A stretch of DNA of 64,000 nucleotides, taken from the NCBI RefSeq assembly GCF_000420145.1, contig NZ_ATUJ01000013.1:27933-91932 (forward strand), read 5' to 3'. A program made the translations under genes and the position numbers. Below are positions 47,558 through 58,099 of the stretch, piece by piece (the stretch's first letter is position 1; the number at the start of each line of letters is the position of its first letter). Under the pieces are notes generated by a model, which was not told the origin of the DNA, did no database searches, and saw only the letters and a list, made by a program, of their open reading frames with translations. The stretch comes from Paracoccus zeaxanthinifaciens ATCC 21588 (GTDB taxonomy: Bacteria > Pseudomonadota > Alphaproteobacteria > Rhodobacterales > Rhodobacteraceae).

Positions 47558-48280
47558 ATGCTCACCAAGAAGCAGATCCAACTGCTGGAATTCATCCAAC
47601 GGCGCATGTTGCGCGACGGCGTCCCGCCATCATTCGACGAAATGAAGGATGCACTGGATCTGCGGTCCAAGTCTGGCATCCATCGGCTGGTCACCGCACT
47701 GGAGGAACGCGGCTTTATCCGCCGCCTTCCGCATCGCGCCCGCGCGCTCGAGGTGCTGCGCCTTCCCGACGCCCTCGCGCATCTGACCGAGGCAGAGGCA
47801 CCCTCGGATCAGGCGTCGGGCGGTTTCACCCCGCGCGTCATCTCGAACACCCGTCCGCCGCGCCCGCGCGGTGCCTTGACGGTCGTCGACAGCCCCGCCG
47901 TGCAACTGCCGTTGATGGGCCGCATCGCGGCAGGCGTTCCGATCGAGGCCATTTCCGAGATCTCGCATCACGTGGCCGTACCGGGCACGATGCTTGCCGG
48001 CCGCGAACATCACTACGCGCTGGAGGTCACCGGCGATTCGATGATCGAGGCCGGGATCAATGACGGCGATGTCGTGGTGATCCGCGAACAGGACACGGCC
48101 GAGAATGGCGATATCATCGTTGCCCTGATCGATGATCAGGAGGCGACGCTGAAACGCTATCGCCGCCGCGGCTCGATGATTGCGCTCGAAGCCGCGAACC
48201 CCGCATACGAAACCCGCATGCTGCCCGAGAACCGGGTCCGCATCCAGGGGCGGCTGGTGGGCCTTATCCGCAGCTATTGA
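47558..48280 (+). CDS. lexA: SOS response repressor LexA
   Basis: 240 residues. N-terminal winged helix ([16 protein letters not shown], then [18 protein letters not shown]), long linker with ARPPRPRG-like content, and C-terminal S24 peptidase domain. Self-cleavage site Ala 125-Gly 126 in GRIAAGVPI; catalytic Ser 161 (TGDSMIEAG) and Lys 199 (ATLKRYRRR). The ATG at 47558 matches the family N-terminus and follows GAGGGCGG; another ATG at 47543 would add five residues. Last gene of the trpG-to-lexA run but with its own SOS promoter. Converges with hemC, only 4 bases apart. Confidence 0.97.
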   Translation: MLTKKQIQLLEFIQRRMLRDGVPPSFDEMKDALDLRSKSGIHRLVTALEERGFIRRLPHRARALEVLRLPDALAHLTEAEAPSDQASGGFTPRVISNTRPPRPRGALTVVDSPAVQLPLMGRIAAGVPIEAISEISHHVAVPGTMLAGREHHYALEVTGDSMIEAGINDGDVVVIREQDTAENGDIIVALIDDQEATLKRYRRRGSMIALEAANPAYETRMLPENRVRIQGRLVGLIRSY

Positions 48281-48284
48281 CCGC

Positions 48285-49223
48285 TTACAGGGTCAGGAAG
48301 CCGGGGCCGGCGCGTTTCAGAAGCTCGTCGGCCAGATCCTGGCCCATGGCTGCACCATCGCTGATCGCGCCTTCGCGCGTGGCTGCGTGAACCTCGCTTC
48401 CATCGGGACGCAGGATCTCACCGCGCAGGATCAGGCGGTCGCCGTCCAGATCGGCAAGACCTGCAATCGGCGTCTCGCAAGAACCATCAAGACGTGCAAG
48501 GAACGCCCGTTCCGCACGCAGACGATCCGCCGTCTCGACGTGGTTGATCGGCGCAAGAAGCGCTGCGACCGCATCATCACCCTCGCGACGTTCGATCCCG
48601 ATGGCGCCCTGCCCGACGGCCGGCAGCATTTCCTCCGGATCGACAGCGCCTCGCGCCACGTCGGTCATGTCCATGCGGCGCAGGCCGGCCATGGCGAGGA
48701 ATGTCGCTTCGGCCACGCCATCTTCCAGCTTCTTCAGGCGCGTCTGCACGTTGCCCCGAAACTCCACCAGTTGCAGATCGGGGCGACGATGCGCCAGCTG
48801 CGCACGACGGCGCAGGCTGGACGACCCCACGACGACCCCCTTCGGCAGCGAGGCGATGCTGTCATGTTTCAGGCTGACAAAGGCATCGCGCACATCGTTT
48901 CGCGGCAGCAGGCAGTCTATCACCAACCCATCGGGCTGCAGCGTCGGCATGTCCTTCATCGAGTGCACGGCGATGTCGATCCCGCCTTCGGTCAGGGCCT
49001 CTTCGATCTCGCGCGTGAACAACCCCTTCCCGCCGATCTCGCGCAGCGCGCGGTCGGTGATGCGGTCGCCCGTGGTCTTAATGACGACGATCTCGAACGC
49101 ATCGACCGGCAGGCCGTGCGCGGCCATCAGGCGGTCGCGCGTCTCGTGCGCCTGCGCAAGCGCAAGGATCGATCCGCGGGTTCCGATCTTCAGGGGGCGG
49201 GTGGGGTCGGGCATCGTGTTCAT
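48285..49223 (-). CDS. hemC: Porphobilinogen deaminase (hydroxymethylbilane synthase)
   Basis: 312 residues. Polymerises four porphobilinogen units. KIGTRGSILALAQA near the start, HSMKDMPTLQPDGLV, VVGSSSLRRRAQL, and the dipyrromethane-cofactor cysteine in RLDGSCETPIAG are all present. Start at ATG 49223; the one three codons on (49214) is equally possible and neither has a clear Shine-Dalgarno. Diverges from hemE across 73 bases. Confidence 0.96.
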   Translation of the reverse strand: MNTMPDPTRPLKIGTRGSILALAQAHETRDRLMAAHGLPVDAFEIVVIKTTGDRITDRALREIGGKGLFTREIEEALTEGGIDIAVHSMKDMPTLQPDGLVIDCLLPRNDVRDAFVSLKHDSIASLPKGVVVGSSSLRRRAQLAHRRPDLQLVEFRGNVQTRLKKLEDGVAEATFLAMAGLRRMDMTDVARGAVDPEEMLPAVGQGAIGIERREGDDAVAALLAPINHVETADRLRAERAFLARLDGSCETPIAGLADLDGDRLILRGEILRPDGSEVHAATREGAISDGAAMGQDLADELLKRAGPGFLTL

Positions 49224-49251
49224 GCCGCTGGCATAGCTGCCGGGGCGCGGG

Positions 49252-49280
49252 TTGACAACGGGCTGCCCGTGACCTTCATG
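49252..49280 (+). promoter_or_regulatory. Possible hemE promoter
   Basis: TTGACA (49252-49257), 17 bases, TTCATG (49275-49280), which would start transcription about 10 bases before the hemE ATG. The -35 is consensus but the -10 is poor and the leader very short, so this is tentative. Confidence 0.3.
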
Positions 49281-49296
49281 GCGAGCAGGAGGCCAT

Positions 49297-50325
49297 ATGA
49301 CCAAACTTCTGCTGCGCGCCCTTCAGGGCGAGACCCTTCACACCCCGCCGATCTGGATGATGCGCCAGGCCGGTCGCTATCTGCCCGAGTACCGCGCGAC
49401 GCGTGCGCAGGCGGGCGACTTCCTGTCGCTGTGCTACAATCCGGAATTGGCGGCCGAGGTCACGCTGCAACCGATCAGGCGCTTTGGCTTCGACGCGGCA
49501 ATCCTCTTTGCCGATATTCTGCTTGTGCCGCAGGCGCTTGGCGCCGATCTGTGGTTCGTGACGGGCGAAGGGCCGCGCCTGTCGACGATCACCTCGGCAG
49601 ATCAGGTCGCGCGGCTGAAACCCGTGGACGAGATCCACGAACGCCTGAACCCGATCTATGAGACGGTGCGCATCCTGTCGCGGGAACTGCCCAAGGAAAC
49701 CGCGCTGATCGGCTTTGCCGGTGCGCCCTGGACGGTTGCCACCTACATGGTGGCGGGTCGCGGCACCAAGGACCAAGGCCCCGCCCATGCCTGGAAGGAT
49801 GCGGATCGCGCGGCGTTCAGCGCCCTGATCGACCGGATCACCGACGCGACGGTCGAATACCTGTCGCGGCAGATCGACGCGGGGGCCGAGGTGGTCAAGC
49901 TGTTCGACAGCTGGGCGGGCAGCCTCAAGGGTCGCGATTTCGACGATTTCGCCGTGGCACCGGCCAAGCGGATCATCGCGGCGCTGAAGGAGCGGCATCC
50001 CGGCGTTCCCGTCATCGCCTTCCCGCGCGAGGCTGGCGACCGCTATGTCGGATTTGCGGCGGCGACCGGTGCGGATTGCGTGGCGACCGACAATTCGGTC
50101 TCGGCCGAATGGGTTGCCGCCAATGTCCAGCCCGAGATCTGCGTGCAGGGCAACATGGCCCCCCAGCACATGGTCACCGGCGGCCCCGAACTGGTCGCCG
50201 AGGCGCAGCGCATCACGCGTGCTTTGCGCAACGGTCCGCACGTGTTCAACCTGGGCCACGGGATCACGCCCGACGCGGATCCCGACAATGTCGCCCGGAT
50301 GATCGACGCGGTGCGCAGCGCCTAG
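49297..50325 (+). CDS. hemE: Uroporphyrinogen decarboxylase
   Basis: 342 residues. Decarboxylates uroporphyrinogen III to coproporphyrinogen [17 protein letters not shown], the catalytic aspartate in [29 protein letters not shown] and [16 protein letters not shown] are conserved. AGGAGG eight bases before the ATG. Its last codons overlap the end of the convergent SPOR gene by 4 bases. Confidence 0.97.
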   Translation: MTKLLLRALQGETLHTPPIWMMRQAGRYLPEYRATRAQAGDFLSLCYNPELAAEVTLQPIRRFGFDAAILFADILLVPQALGADLWFVTGEGPRLSTITSADQVARLKPVDEIHERLNPIYETVRILSRELPKETALIGFAGAPWTVATYMVAGRGTKDQGPAHAWKDADRAAFSALIDRITDATVEYLSRQIDAGAEVVKLFDSWAGSLKGRDFDDFAVAPAKRIIAALKERHPGVPVIAFPREAGDRYVGFAAATGADCVATDNSVSAEWVAANVQPEICVQGNMAPQHMVTGGPELVAEAQRITRALRNGPHVFNLGHGITPDADPDNVARMIDAVRSA

Positions 50326-51185
50326 CGCGCGACGGCGCCCGCGAAGCCCGCGCTGCGCAGGGCGGCCAGAGCCGCCGCCAAAGATGCGCGATCGGCAAAG
50401 GGGCCCGCAAGGACGATGCGCGGGCCCTTGTCCCCATTCGGTCTGATCTGCGCCGTGGGATGCCCCTGCGCGGCGATGCGGCGCAGGGCGGCATCCGCGC
50501 CTGCATCCTCGAATGCCCCCACCTGCACATATCGGGCACCCGCGGCGATCAGGTCGCCGGGCGGGCGCGGCCGTGCCGCGGGCGGCTCTGGTCTTGCCTG
50601 TTTGGGCGGTGCGGGTCGCTTCTGTCTGACAGCAGGCGAAGGCGCAGGCACAGGTTCCGGGGTCGCTGCAACGGGCTTCGGCACCGACATTCCGGGGCAT
50701 AGCCCAAGCCCCACCACCGCTTGGGGATCCGGGCGATAGCCCATGCGGGCGCACAGATCCTGCGGGCCGGACAGACCGGCCTTCTGCCGCAGGACCGGAT
50801 CCATCGCGACGGCCCCCGCGATCGCCGTCTGCAACGGGTCGGGGTGACGCGAGGGCGGAGGGGGCAGACGCTCTGCAGTCGGCTTGGGGCCCGCCGCGAA
50901 CTCCTCGGGGCGCAGTCCTTCGGTCAACTTCTCGACCAGGACAGCCTCGGCATCGGGTTCGGGGATGGCAACGGACGTCGCCGCAATGCTGGGCGGAAAG
51001 CCGCAAAGGGCAGTGCCCGCACCGTCAAGCCGCGCGGTCCAGCCCGTATCTGCACGCTGGAACACGCAGCCCTGCGCATCGATATACTGATCGCCCGCGA
51101 AACCTGCGGGCGGGGGCGGCATCGGGGCGGCGCTTGCCACCCCGACAAGGCAAAACCAGATCGAACCGTATCGCCAGACCGCCAT
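50322..51185 (-). CDS. SPOR-domain exported protein
   Basis: 287 residues. N-terminal signal-like segment [15 protein letters not shown] (about 7-21), two conserved cysteine-containing pieces ([22 protein letters not shown]), a low-complexity Pro-rich linker (about 170-215) and a C-terminal SPOR domain (about 217-287: [19 protein letters not shown] ... [11 protein letters not shown]), which in other bacteria binds denuded peptidoglycan at division sites. Likely periplasmic. Convergent with hemE. Confidence 0.83.
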   Translation of the reverse strand: MAVWRYGSIWFCLVGVASAAPMPPPPAGFAGDQYIDAQGCVFQRADTGWTARLDGAGTALCGFPPSIAATSVAIPEPDAEAVLVEKLTEGLRPEEFAAGPKPTAERLPPPPSRHPDPLQTAIAGAVAMDPVLRQKAGLSGPQDLCARMGYRPDPQAVVGLGLCPGMSVPKPVAATPEPVPAPSPAVRQKRPAPPKQARPEPPAARPRPPGDLIAAGARYVQVGAFEDAGADAALRRIAAQGHPTAQIRPNGDKGPRIVLAGPFADRASLAAALAALRSAGFAGAVAR

Positions 51186-51253
51186 CTTTCATCCCCGCTG
51201 CAATTCCCGCCCCTTCTAGCGGGGCAGGATTGAAGGCGGGGTTAACGCCGGCC

Positions 51254-51889
51254 TTATTTCGTGCCGAACATCCGGTCGCCCGCATCGCCAAGACCCGGCA
51301 CGACATAGCCGTGTTCGTCCAGCTTCTCATCCAGCGAGGCGGTATAGATCGGCACGTCGGGATGGGCCTCGCGCATGCGCTCCACGCCTTCCGGCGCGGC
51401 CAGCAGGCACAGGAAGCGCAGGTTCTTCGCGCCTCGTTCCTTCAGCATGTCTATGGCCGCGACCGAGCTGTTGCCCGTGGCCAGCATCGGATCGACCACG
51501 ATGGTCATGCGGGCGTCCAGCTCGCGCGGGACCTTGCAGTAGTATTCGACCGGCTTCAGCGTCTCGGGGTCGCGATACAGGCCCACGAAACCGACCCGCG
51601 CACCGGGGATCAGTTCCAGGATCCCGTCCAGCAGGCCATTGCCCGCACGCAGGATAGAGATGAGCGCAAGCTTCTTGCCCTCCAGCGTGGGGGCGTCCAT
51701 CTCGCAGATGGGGGTCTGGACGCGGGTGGTCGTCAGCTCCAGCTCTCGCGTGACCTCGTAGGCCAGCAGCAGGCTGATTTCGCGCAGCAGGCGACGGAAA
51801 CCGGCGGTCGACAGGTCCTTCTGGCGCATGACGGACAGCTTGTGCTGGACAAGCGGGTGGGTGACGACGGTCAGATGGGGTTGGGTCAC
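51254..51889 (-). CDS. upp: Uracil phosphoribosyltransferase
   Basis: 211 residues. Makes UMP from uracil and PRPP. PRPP loop [39 protein letters not shown] in two parts, and the uracil-binding end [17 protein letters not shown]. The start is a GTG at 51889 overlapping the add stop (GTGA). Last gene of the nucleoside salvage operon. Confidence 0.96.
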   Translation of the reverse strand: MTQPHLTVVTHPLVQHKLSVMRQKDLSTAGFRRLLREISLLLAYEVTRELELTTTRVQTPICEMDAPTLEGKKLALISILRAGNGLLDGILELIPGARVGFVGLYRDPETLKPVEYYCKVPRELDARMTIVVDPMLATGNSSVAAIDMLKERGAKNLRFLCLLAAPEGVERMREAHPDVPIYTASLDEKLDEHGYVVPGLGDAGDRMFGTK

Positions 51890-52845
51890 GAGAACTCCTT
51901 TCGCAGGCGGGCGCGGGTATCGTCGTCGCAGAAGGCGGCGTCAATGGCCCAATGGGCGATGCGGTCGAATTCCGGCTCGGCAAAGTCGAAGACCCGGGCA
52001 AGCGCGTCGTATTCCTGCCGCATGGTGGTGTGGAAGAATGGCGGATCGTCGGTGGATACGGTCACGCGGACTCCGCGTTCGATCAACTTCGCAATGGGGT
52101 GGTCGCGCAGCCGGGAATAGACCCCGAGCGCGATGTTGGAGCCCGGGCAGACCTCCAGCGTGATCCCGTCCTCGGCCAGGCGCTCGACCAGGGCGTTGTC
52201 CTCGATCGCGCGGACGCCGTGCCCGATGCGCGAGCAGCCGAGCGACAGGGCGTCGCGGATGCTGTCGGGGCCGCCCCATTCGCCAGCGTGGCAGGTCAGG
52301 CCCAGGCCCGCCTCTCGCGCGCAGTCGAAGGACCAGGCGTAATCGGTCGCGCGGCCCACGCCCTCGGCCCCGCCCATGCCGAAGCCGGTGACCCAGTCGC
52401 CCGCGGTTTCCGCCGCGCAGATCGCGGTGGCCTTCGACCGTTCGGGGCCGAAATGCCGGATCGAGGTCAGGATCGCGCGGCTGTCGATCCCCTGCCCGCG
52501 CATCTTCGCGGCCATCTCGGTCATTGCGTGCAGATGCTCGCGCCATGCGGCCAGGTCGCCGCCCCCGCAGAATTCGGGCGAGACGAACAGCTCGGCATAG
52601 ATCACGCCGTTCTCGGCGCAGTTCTCCAGCACGACCTCCAGCAGGCGGGCATAATCCTCGGGTCCGCGGATCACGCTGGTCGCGGCCTCGTAGACCTTCA
52701 GGAATTCGTCGAAGCCGCGATAGGCATAATTGCCCCTTTCGTCGAAGATGCCGCCCACATCCTCGGATTTGCGGGCGGCAAGGTCGCGCACGAAGGCGGG
52801 CGGGGCCGCGCCTTCCAGGTGCAGGTGCAGTTCCAGCTTCTTCAC
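51886..52845 (-). CDS. add: Adenosine deaminase
   Basis: 319 residues. Zinc amidohydrolase: ELHLHLEGA (metal His-x-His), [19 protein letters not shown] and VSTDDPPFF carry the metal ligands and catalytic residues. Start at GTG 52845: it overlaps the deoB stop, has GGAAGGAGC ahead and begins right before the [11 protein letters not shown] motif. The GGxD of some adenine deaminases is not present, so adenosine is favoured, though adenine deaminases of the same fold exist. Confidence 0.93.
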   Translation of the reverse strand: MKKLELHLHLEGAAPPAFVRDLAARKSEDVGGIFDERGNYAYRGFDEFLKVYEAATSVIRGPEDYARLLEVVLENCAENGVIYAELFVSPEFCGGGDLAAWREHLHAMTEMAAKMRGQGIDSRAILTSIRHFGPERSKATAICAAETAGDWVTGFGMGGAEGVGRATDYAWSFDCAREAGLGLTCHAGEWGGPDSIRDALSLGCSRIGHGVRAIEDNALVERLAEDGITLEVCPGSNIALGVYSRLRDHPIAKLIERGVRVTVSTDDPPFFHTTMRQEYDALARVFDFAEPEFDRIAHWAIDAAFCDDDTRARLRKEFS

Positions 52846-54023
52846 AGGAAGCTCCTTCCCTGTTCGGGCGCGGGCAGGCCCAGATGTGCCATGACCGAGG
52901 CCCCGATATCGGCGAAGCCCACCTGCCCCACGGCGCGCGGCCCCACGCCGTGACCCAGCACCGGCACGCGTTCGCGGGTGTGATCGGTGCCCCGCCATGT
53001 CGGGTCGTTGCCGTGATCGGCGGTGAAGACCGCAAGGTCGCCGGGGCGCAGCGCGTCGATCAGCCGGCCCGCAACGCCGTCGAACCATTCCAGCTGCCGG
53101 GCATAGCCCGCAACGTCGCGCCGATGGCCGTAATTCGTGTCGAACTCGACAAAATTGGCGAAGGTCAGGCTACCTTCCTCGGCCTCGGACCCCAGGCGGA
53201 CCAGGTGCTGCGCAAGATCCGCGTCGGATCTGCCCTTGTGCAGATGCGCGATGCCGCGATGGCTGAAGATATCGCCGATCTTGCCGATGGCGTGGGTCGC
53301 GCGCCCTGCCCCTGCGGCGATGTCCAGGATCGTCCGCGCGGGCGGCGCGATTGCGAAATCGCGGCGGTTCGGTGTGCGCTGGAAATTGCCCGGCGCATCG
53401 CCAAGGAAAGGTCGCGCGATGACACGGCCCAGCCGCATCCGGTGCAGCATGGGGGCCAGCCCCTCGCACAGCGCGATCAGGCGGTCCAGCCCGAAGGCCT
53501 CCTCGTGCGCGGCGATCTGCAGCACGCTGTCGACCGAGGTATAGCAGATGGGTCGTCCCGTCCGCAGATGCTCGGCCCCGAAATCCTCGATCACCTGCGT
53601 GCCCGATGCGTGGCAGTTCGCAAGGATGCCGTCCGTGCCCGCGATCTCGCAGATGCGGGCCGTCACCTCGGGGGGGAAGGCGGGGTTCGTGTCGGGGAAA
53701 TAGTGCCAGTCCCAGGGAACGGGAACGCCCGCGATCTCCCAATGGCCCGAAGGCGTGTCCTTGCCGTTCGAGATCTCGGTCGCGGCACCCCACAGGCCCT
53801 GCGGCTCGCCCCCCAGCCCCGGCGCGTCCAGCCCCGATGCCAGCCGCACGGCGGACCCGAGGCCCAGCCGCGCAAGGTTCGGCATCGCCAGCCCCTGCGC
53901 CTGCGCGATATGACCGACCGTGTTCGCCCCGGTATCGGGCAGCCCCTCGTTGAAGAAGCGGTCGGCATCGGGCGCACCGCCGATGCCCACGCTGTCCATC
54001 ACGATCAGGAAGGCGCGGCTCAT
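52842..54023 (-). CDS. deoB: Phosphopentomutase
   Basis: 393 residues, alkaline-phosphatase superfamily. Interconverts (deoxy)ribose 1- and 5-phosphates. Metal ligands in VMDSVGIGGAPDADRF, NFVEFDTNYGHRRD and FTADHGNDPTWRGTDHTRE; the acceptor threonine lies in NGKDTPSGHWE. ATG at 54023 overlaps the deoA stop by 4 bases; the frame upstream is deoA in another phase. Confidence 0.96.
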   Translation of the reverse strand: MSRAFLIVMDSVGIGGAPDADRFFNEGLPDTGANTVGHIAQAQGLAMPNLARLGLGSAVRLASGLDAPGLGGEPQGLWGAATEISNGKDTPSGHWEIAGVPVPWDWHYFPDTNPAFPPEVTARICEIAGTDGILANCHASGTQVIEDFGAEHLRTGRPICYTSVDSVLQIAAHEEAFGLDRLIALCEGLAPMLHRMRLGRVIARPFLGDAPGNFQRTPNRRDFAIAPPARTILDIAAGAGRATHAIGKIGDIFSHRGIAHLHKGRSDADLAQHLVRLGSEAEEGSLTFANFVEFDTNYGHRRDVAGYARQLEWFDGVAGRLIDALRPGDLAVFTADHGNDPTWRGTDHTRERVPVLGHGVGPRAVGQVGFADIGASVMAHLGLPAPEQGRSFL

Positions 54024-55300
54024 GCGGTGATCCTCTCGCGGACGAGGGGGCCGGTTTCGCCGTCGCCCGGGCCATAGGCCGCCTGCACGGCGGCGATGGC
54101 GACCTCGGCGGCGGTGTCGTCGGCGGCGTGGACCATCGCAAGCGGACGGTCGGGACCGATCTCCTCGCCCAGCTTCGCAAGAGCGGTCAGGCCGACGGCA
54201 TGGTCGATCGCCTCGTCCTTGCGGACGCGACCGCCGCCAAGGGCCACGACGGCATGGCCAAGCGCGGTCACGTCGATATGTCCGACACGCCCTGCGGGTG
54301 CCGGAACCGGACAGATGACGGGGGCCTGCGGCAGATGAGCATCGGGCCGCTCGACCAGATCGGCAGGCCCGCCCTGGGCCGCGACCATCCGCCCGAAGAC
54401 CTCGGCCGCCGCGCCGCCGTCCAGAAGCCCCTCCAGCGCATCCGCCGGACGCCCGGCAAGCGACAGGCATTCCGCAGCCAGCGCCAGCGTCAGGTCGCGC
54501 AGGGGGCCGCGTTCGCCGCGCAGCACGCGGATCGCCTCGTGCACCTCGAGGGCATTGCCCGCCGAGCGGGCCAGCGGCTGGTCCATGTCGGTGATCAGCG
54601 CCGAACAGCGGCATCCCGCCCCGTTCGCGGTCGATACCAGCGCCTGCGCAAGACGCTGCGCGCCGCCATCCTCGCGCATGAAGGCGCCGGAACCGGCCTT
54701 CACGTCCAGCACCAGCGCGTCAATCCCGGCGGCCAGCTTCTTCGACAAGATCGAGGCCGTGATCAGGTCGATGGATTCGACCGTCCCGCTTTCATCGCGA
54801 ATGGCATAGAGCCTGCGGTCCGCGGGCGCGACATCGCCGGTCGCCGCCACGATGGCGCAGCCGACCTGCGCCACGATGCGGCGGAACGCGTCCTCGGGCT
54901 GGTCGCAGAGGAAGCCTGGGATGGCCTCCAGCTTGTCCAGCGTGCCGCCCGTATGGCCCAGCCCCCGCCCCGAGATCATCGGCACGAAGACCCCCGCAGC
55001 CGCCAGCAGCGGCGCAAGGATCAGGCTGGTCGTATCCCCGATGCCGCCGGTAGAATGCTTGTCCACGACCGGACCCGACAGATCCCAGTGCAGCACGTCG
55101 CCCGAATCGCGCATCGCGCGCGTCAGCGCCACGCGCCCCGCATCGCCCGTCCCGCGCGTCAGCACGGCCATCGCGAAGGCGCCCGCCTGCGCGTCGCTGA
55201 CCGACCCGTCGGCCAGGCCCTGCGCGATCAGCGCGGCGCCCGGGCCGTCCAGTCCCCGCCCGTTGCGCAGGGACGCGATCACCGGCCTGGGGTCGGTCAT
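54020..55300 (-). CDS. deoA: Thymidine phosphorylase
   Basis: 426 residues. Phosphorolysis of thymidine and deoxyuridine. The family signature SGRGLGHTGGTLDKLE is intact, as are KHSTGGIGDTTSLIL and LDVKAGSGAFM. Overlaps cdd upstream and deoB downstream by 4 bases each. It is of the bacterial DeoA type; uridine may also be used if it is a Pyn-like variant, which sequence alone does not settle. Confidence 0.96.
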   Translation of the reverse strand: MTDPRPVIASLRNGRGLDGPGAALIAQGLADGSVSDAQAGAFAMAVLTRGTGDAGRVALTRAMRDSGDVLHWDLSGPVVDKHSTGGIGDTTSLILAPLLAAAGVFVPMISGRGLGHTGGTLDKLEAIPGFLCDQPEDAFRRIVAQVGCAIVAATGDVAPADRRLYAIRDESGTVESIDLITASILSKKLAAGIDALVLDVKAGSGAFMREDGGAQRLAQALVSTANGAGCRCSALITDMDQPLARSAGNALEVHEAIRVLRGERGPLRDLTLALAAECLSLAGRPADALEGLLDGGAAAEVFGRMVAAQGGPADLVERPDAHLPQAPVICPVPAPAGRVGHIDVTALGHAVVALGGGRVRKDEAIDHAVGLTALAKLGEEIGPDRPLAMVHAADDTAAEVAIAAVQAAYGPGDGETGPLVRERITA

Positions 55301-55695
55301 GTGCGCGCCATGTGGCCCGCGTCGAATCGACCGGGCAGCAGGTCGCCGATGGTCGTGTGGAACACGACGCCATCCGTGGTCGCCAGCGTGACGGGCGTGT
55401 CGGCATCGCCGAACTCGGCCAGCTTCTGGCGGCAGCCGCCGCAGGGGGGCACGGGCGCGGGGCTGTCGGCGATGACGGCGACCTCGGTCAGGCGCGTCTG
55501 TCCGGCGGCGATCATGGCGGCGATGGCGCCGGCCTCGGCGCAGGTGCCTTCGGGATATGCGACGTTCTCGACATTGCAGCCCGCGTGGACCGACCCGTCG
55601 GCGCAGCGCACCGCGGCCCCCACCTTGAAGCGCGAATAGGGGGCGTATGCCCTTTCGCGCACGTCGCGCGCGGTATCGACCAGATCGTTGCTCAT
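55297..55695 (-). CDS. cdd: Cytidine deaminase
   Basis: 132 residues, homotetrameric type. Zinc ligands are Cys in TCAEAGAIAA and the two cysteines in PPCGGCRQKLAEF; FKVGAAVRCADGSVHAGCNVEN is the substrate region in two parts. First gene of cdd-deoA-deoB-add-upp. The 122 bases to maeB on the other strand hold both promoters; no CytR/DeoR-type site was recognised. Confidence 0.96.
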   Translation of the reverse strand: MSNDLVDTARDVRERAYAPYSRFKVGAAVRCADGSVHAGCNVENVAYPEGTCAEAGAIAAMIAAGQTRLTEVAVIADSPAPVPPCGGCRQKLAEFGDADTPVTLATTDGVVFHTTIGDLLPGRFDAGHMART

Positions 55696-55817
55696 GCCGG
55701 GGCCTTCCTGAAAATCCTGCCCTCTTTTCTGCGCCCGCGTGCGGATGGGTGCAAGGCCGCTGTTCTTGGCCGTCGAAATGATTTAACGGTCAACCAATTC
55801 CGGAACCGGAGGCAGAA

Positions 55818-58097
55818 ATGGAAGACCGCAGGCAGGACAAGGCGCGACAGGCAGCGCTGGATTATCACGAATTCCCGCGACCGGGTAAGCTGGAGATCCG
55901 CGCGACGAAGCCGCTTGCAAACGGGCGCGACCTCTCGCGCGCCTATTCGCCCGGCGTGGCCGAGGCCTGCGTCGAGATCAAGGCCGACCCCTCGACCGCC
56001 GCACGCTATACCAGCCGCGGCAACCTGGTCGCGGTGGTCAGCAACGGCACCGCGGTGCTGGGGCTTGGCAATATCGGCGCGCTGGCATCCAAGCCGGTGA
56101 TGGAGGGCAAGGCCGTCCTCTTCAAGAAATTCGCCAATATCGACTGCTTCGACATCGAGGTGGACCAGCCCGACCCCGAGAAGCTGGCCGAGATCGTCTG
56201 CTCGCTGGAGCCGACCTTCGGGGCGATCAACCTGGAGGACATCAAGGCGCCGGACTGCTTCATCGTCGAGAAGATCTGCCGCGAGAAGATGAACATCCCC
56301 GTCTTCCACGACGACCAGCACGGCACCGCCATCGTCGTGGGCGCGGCGGCCACCAACGCGCTGCGCATCGCCGGCAAGAAGTTCGAGGACATCAAGATCG
56401 TGTCCACCGGCGGCGGAGCGGCGGGCATCGCCTGCCTCGACATGCTGCTGAAGCTGGGCGTCAAGCGCGAGAACGTCTGGCTGTGCGACATCCACGGCCT
56501 GGTGCACGAGGGCCGGCAGGAAGACATGAACCCGCAGAAGGCCGCCTATGCGCAGGCGACCGACAAGCGGACGCTGGACGACGTGATCGACGGCGCGGAC
56601 CTGTTCCTGGGCCTCTCCGGCCCCGGCGTGCTGAAACCCGAGATGGTCGCCCGCATGGCATCGCGGCCCATCATCTTCGCGCTGGCCAACCCCATGCCCG
56701 AGATCATGCCCGACCTTGCCCGCGAGGTCGCGCCCGATGCGATCATCGCCACGGGGCGCAGCGATTACCCGAACCAGGTCAACAACGTCCTGTGCTTCCC
56801 CTTCATCTTCCGCGGTGCGCTTGACGTGGGCGCGACCACGATCAACGACGAGATGAAGATCGCCTGCATCGAAGGCATCGCCGCACTGGCCCGCGCGACC
56901 ACCGCGGCCGAGGCCGCCGCCGCCTATCGCGGCGAAACGCTGACCTTCGGCGCCGACTACCTGATCCCGAAGCCCTTCGACCCGCGCCTGGTCGGCATCG
57001 TCAGCACCGCCGTGGCCAAGGCCGCGATGGACAGCGGCGTGGCGACCCGCCCGCTCGAGGATGTGGCCGCCTACAAGCAGAAGCTCGACAGTTCGGTCTT
57101 CCGCTCGGCCATGATCATGCGCCCGGTCTTCGACGCCGCCGCGACCGCGACCCGTCGCATCGCCTTCGCCGAGGGCGAGGACGAGCGCGTGCTGCGCGCC
57201 GCGAACGCCATGCTGGAAGAAACCACGGACGTCCCGATCCTGATCGGCCGCCCCGAGGTCATCGCCATGCGCGCCGAGCGCGCGGGCCTGCCCATCCGCC
57301 CCGAGCGCGACTTCGAGATCGTGAACCCGGAGAACGATCCGCGCTATCGCGACTATTGGGAAACCTATCACACGCTGATGGCGCGCCAGGGCGTCAGCCC
57401 CGACATCGCACGGGCGATCATGCGCACCAACACCACCGCGATCGGTGCCGTCATGGTCCACCGGGGCGAAGCCGACAGCCTGATCTGCGGCACCTTCGGG
57501 CAGTACAGCTGGCACCTGCGCTATGTCCGCGAGATCCTGGCCCGTGGCGGCCTGCGTCCGCAGGGCGCGCTGTCGATGATCATCCTCGAGGACGGCCCGC
57601 TGTTCATCGCCGACACGCAGGTCCACCAGGACCCGACGCCGGAACAGATCGCCGAAACCGTCTGCGGTGCCGCGCGCCATGTGCGCCGCTTCGGCCTGAC
57701 GCCCCGCGTCGCGCTGTGCAGCCATTCGCAGTTCGGCAACCTGGACAGCGACAGCGGCCGCAAGATGCGCGAGGCCATGGCCCTGCTGGACGCCCGAGAG
57801 CCGGACTTCATGTATGACGGCGAAATGCACGTGGACAGCGCGCTGGACCCCGACATCCGCAACCGCATCTTCCCCGGATCGCGACTGGAGGGTGTTGCGA
57901 ACATCCTGGTCTTCGGCAATGCCGACGCGGCCTCGGGGGTGCGCAACGCGCTGAAGATGAAGGCAGGCGGGCTCGAGGTCGGGCCGATCCTGATGGGCAT
58001 GGGCAACCGCGCCCATATCGTGACCCCCTCGATCACGACGCGCGGCCTGCTGAACATGAGCGTGCTGGCCGGAACGCCGGTCGCCCATTACGGCTGA
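55818..58097 (+). CDS. maeB: NADP-dependent malic enzyme with phosphotransacetylase-like domain
   Basis: 759 residues. N-terminal malic enzyme (about 1-430): YSPGVAEACVEIKADP, GLGNIGALASKPVMEGKAVL, HDDQHGTAIV and the NADP loop STGGGAAGIACLDML. C-terminal phosphotransacetylase-like domain (about 435-759), which in MaeB proteins is regulatory and binds acetyl-CoA rather than catalysing. Makes pyruvate and NADPH from malate. Start ATG with GGAGG seven bases ahead. Diverges from the nucleoside operon and is followed by a hairpin and then prpE. Confidence 0.96.
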   Translation: MEDRRQDKARQAALDYHEFPRPGKLEIRATKPLANGRDLSRAYSPGVAEACVEIKADPSTAARYTSRGNLVAVVSNGTAVLGLGNIGALASKPVMEGKAVLFKKFANIDCFDIEVDQPDPEKLAEIVCSLEPTFGAINLEDIKAPDCFIVEKICREKMNIPVFHDDQHGTAIVVGAAATNALRIAGKKFEDIKIVSTGGGAAGIACLDMLLKLGVKRENVWLCDIHGLVHEGRQEDMNPQKAAYAQATDKRTLDDVIDGADLFLGLSGPGVLKPEMVARMASRPIIFALANPMPEIMPDLAREVAPDAIIATGRSDYPNQVNNVLCFPFIFRGALDVGATTINDEMKIACIEGIAALARATTAAEAAAAYRGETLTFGADYLIPKPFDPRLVGIVSTAVAKAAMDSGVATRPLEDVAAYKQKLDSSVFRSAMIMRPVFDAAATATRRIAFAEGEDERVLRAANAMLEETTDVPILIGRPEVIAMRAERAGLPIRPERDFEIVNPENDPRYRDYWETYHTLMARQGVSPDIARAIMRTNTTAIGAVMVHRGEADSLICGTFGQYSWHLRYVREILARGGLRPQGALSMIILEDGPLFIADTQVHQDPTPEQIAETVCGAARHVRRFGLTPRVALCSHSQFGNLDSDSGRKMREAMALLDAREPDFMYDGEMHVDSALDPDIRNRIFPGSRLEGVANILVFGNADAASGVRNALKMKAGGLEVGPILMGMGNRAHIVTPSITTRGLLNMSVLAGTPVAHYG

Positions 58098-58099
58098 TC

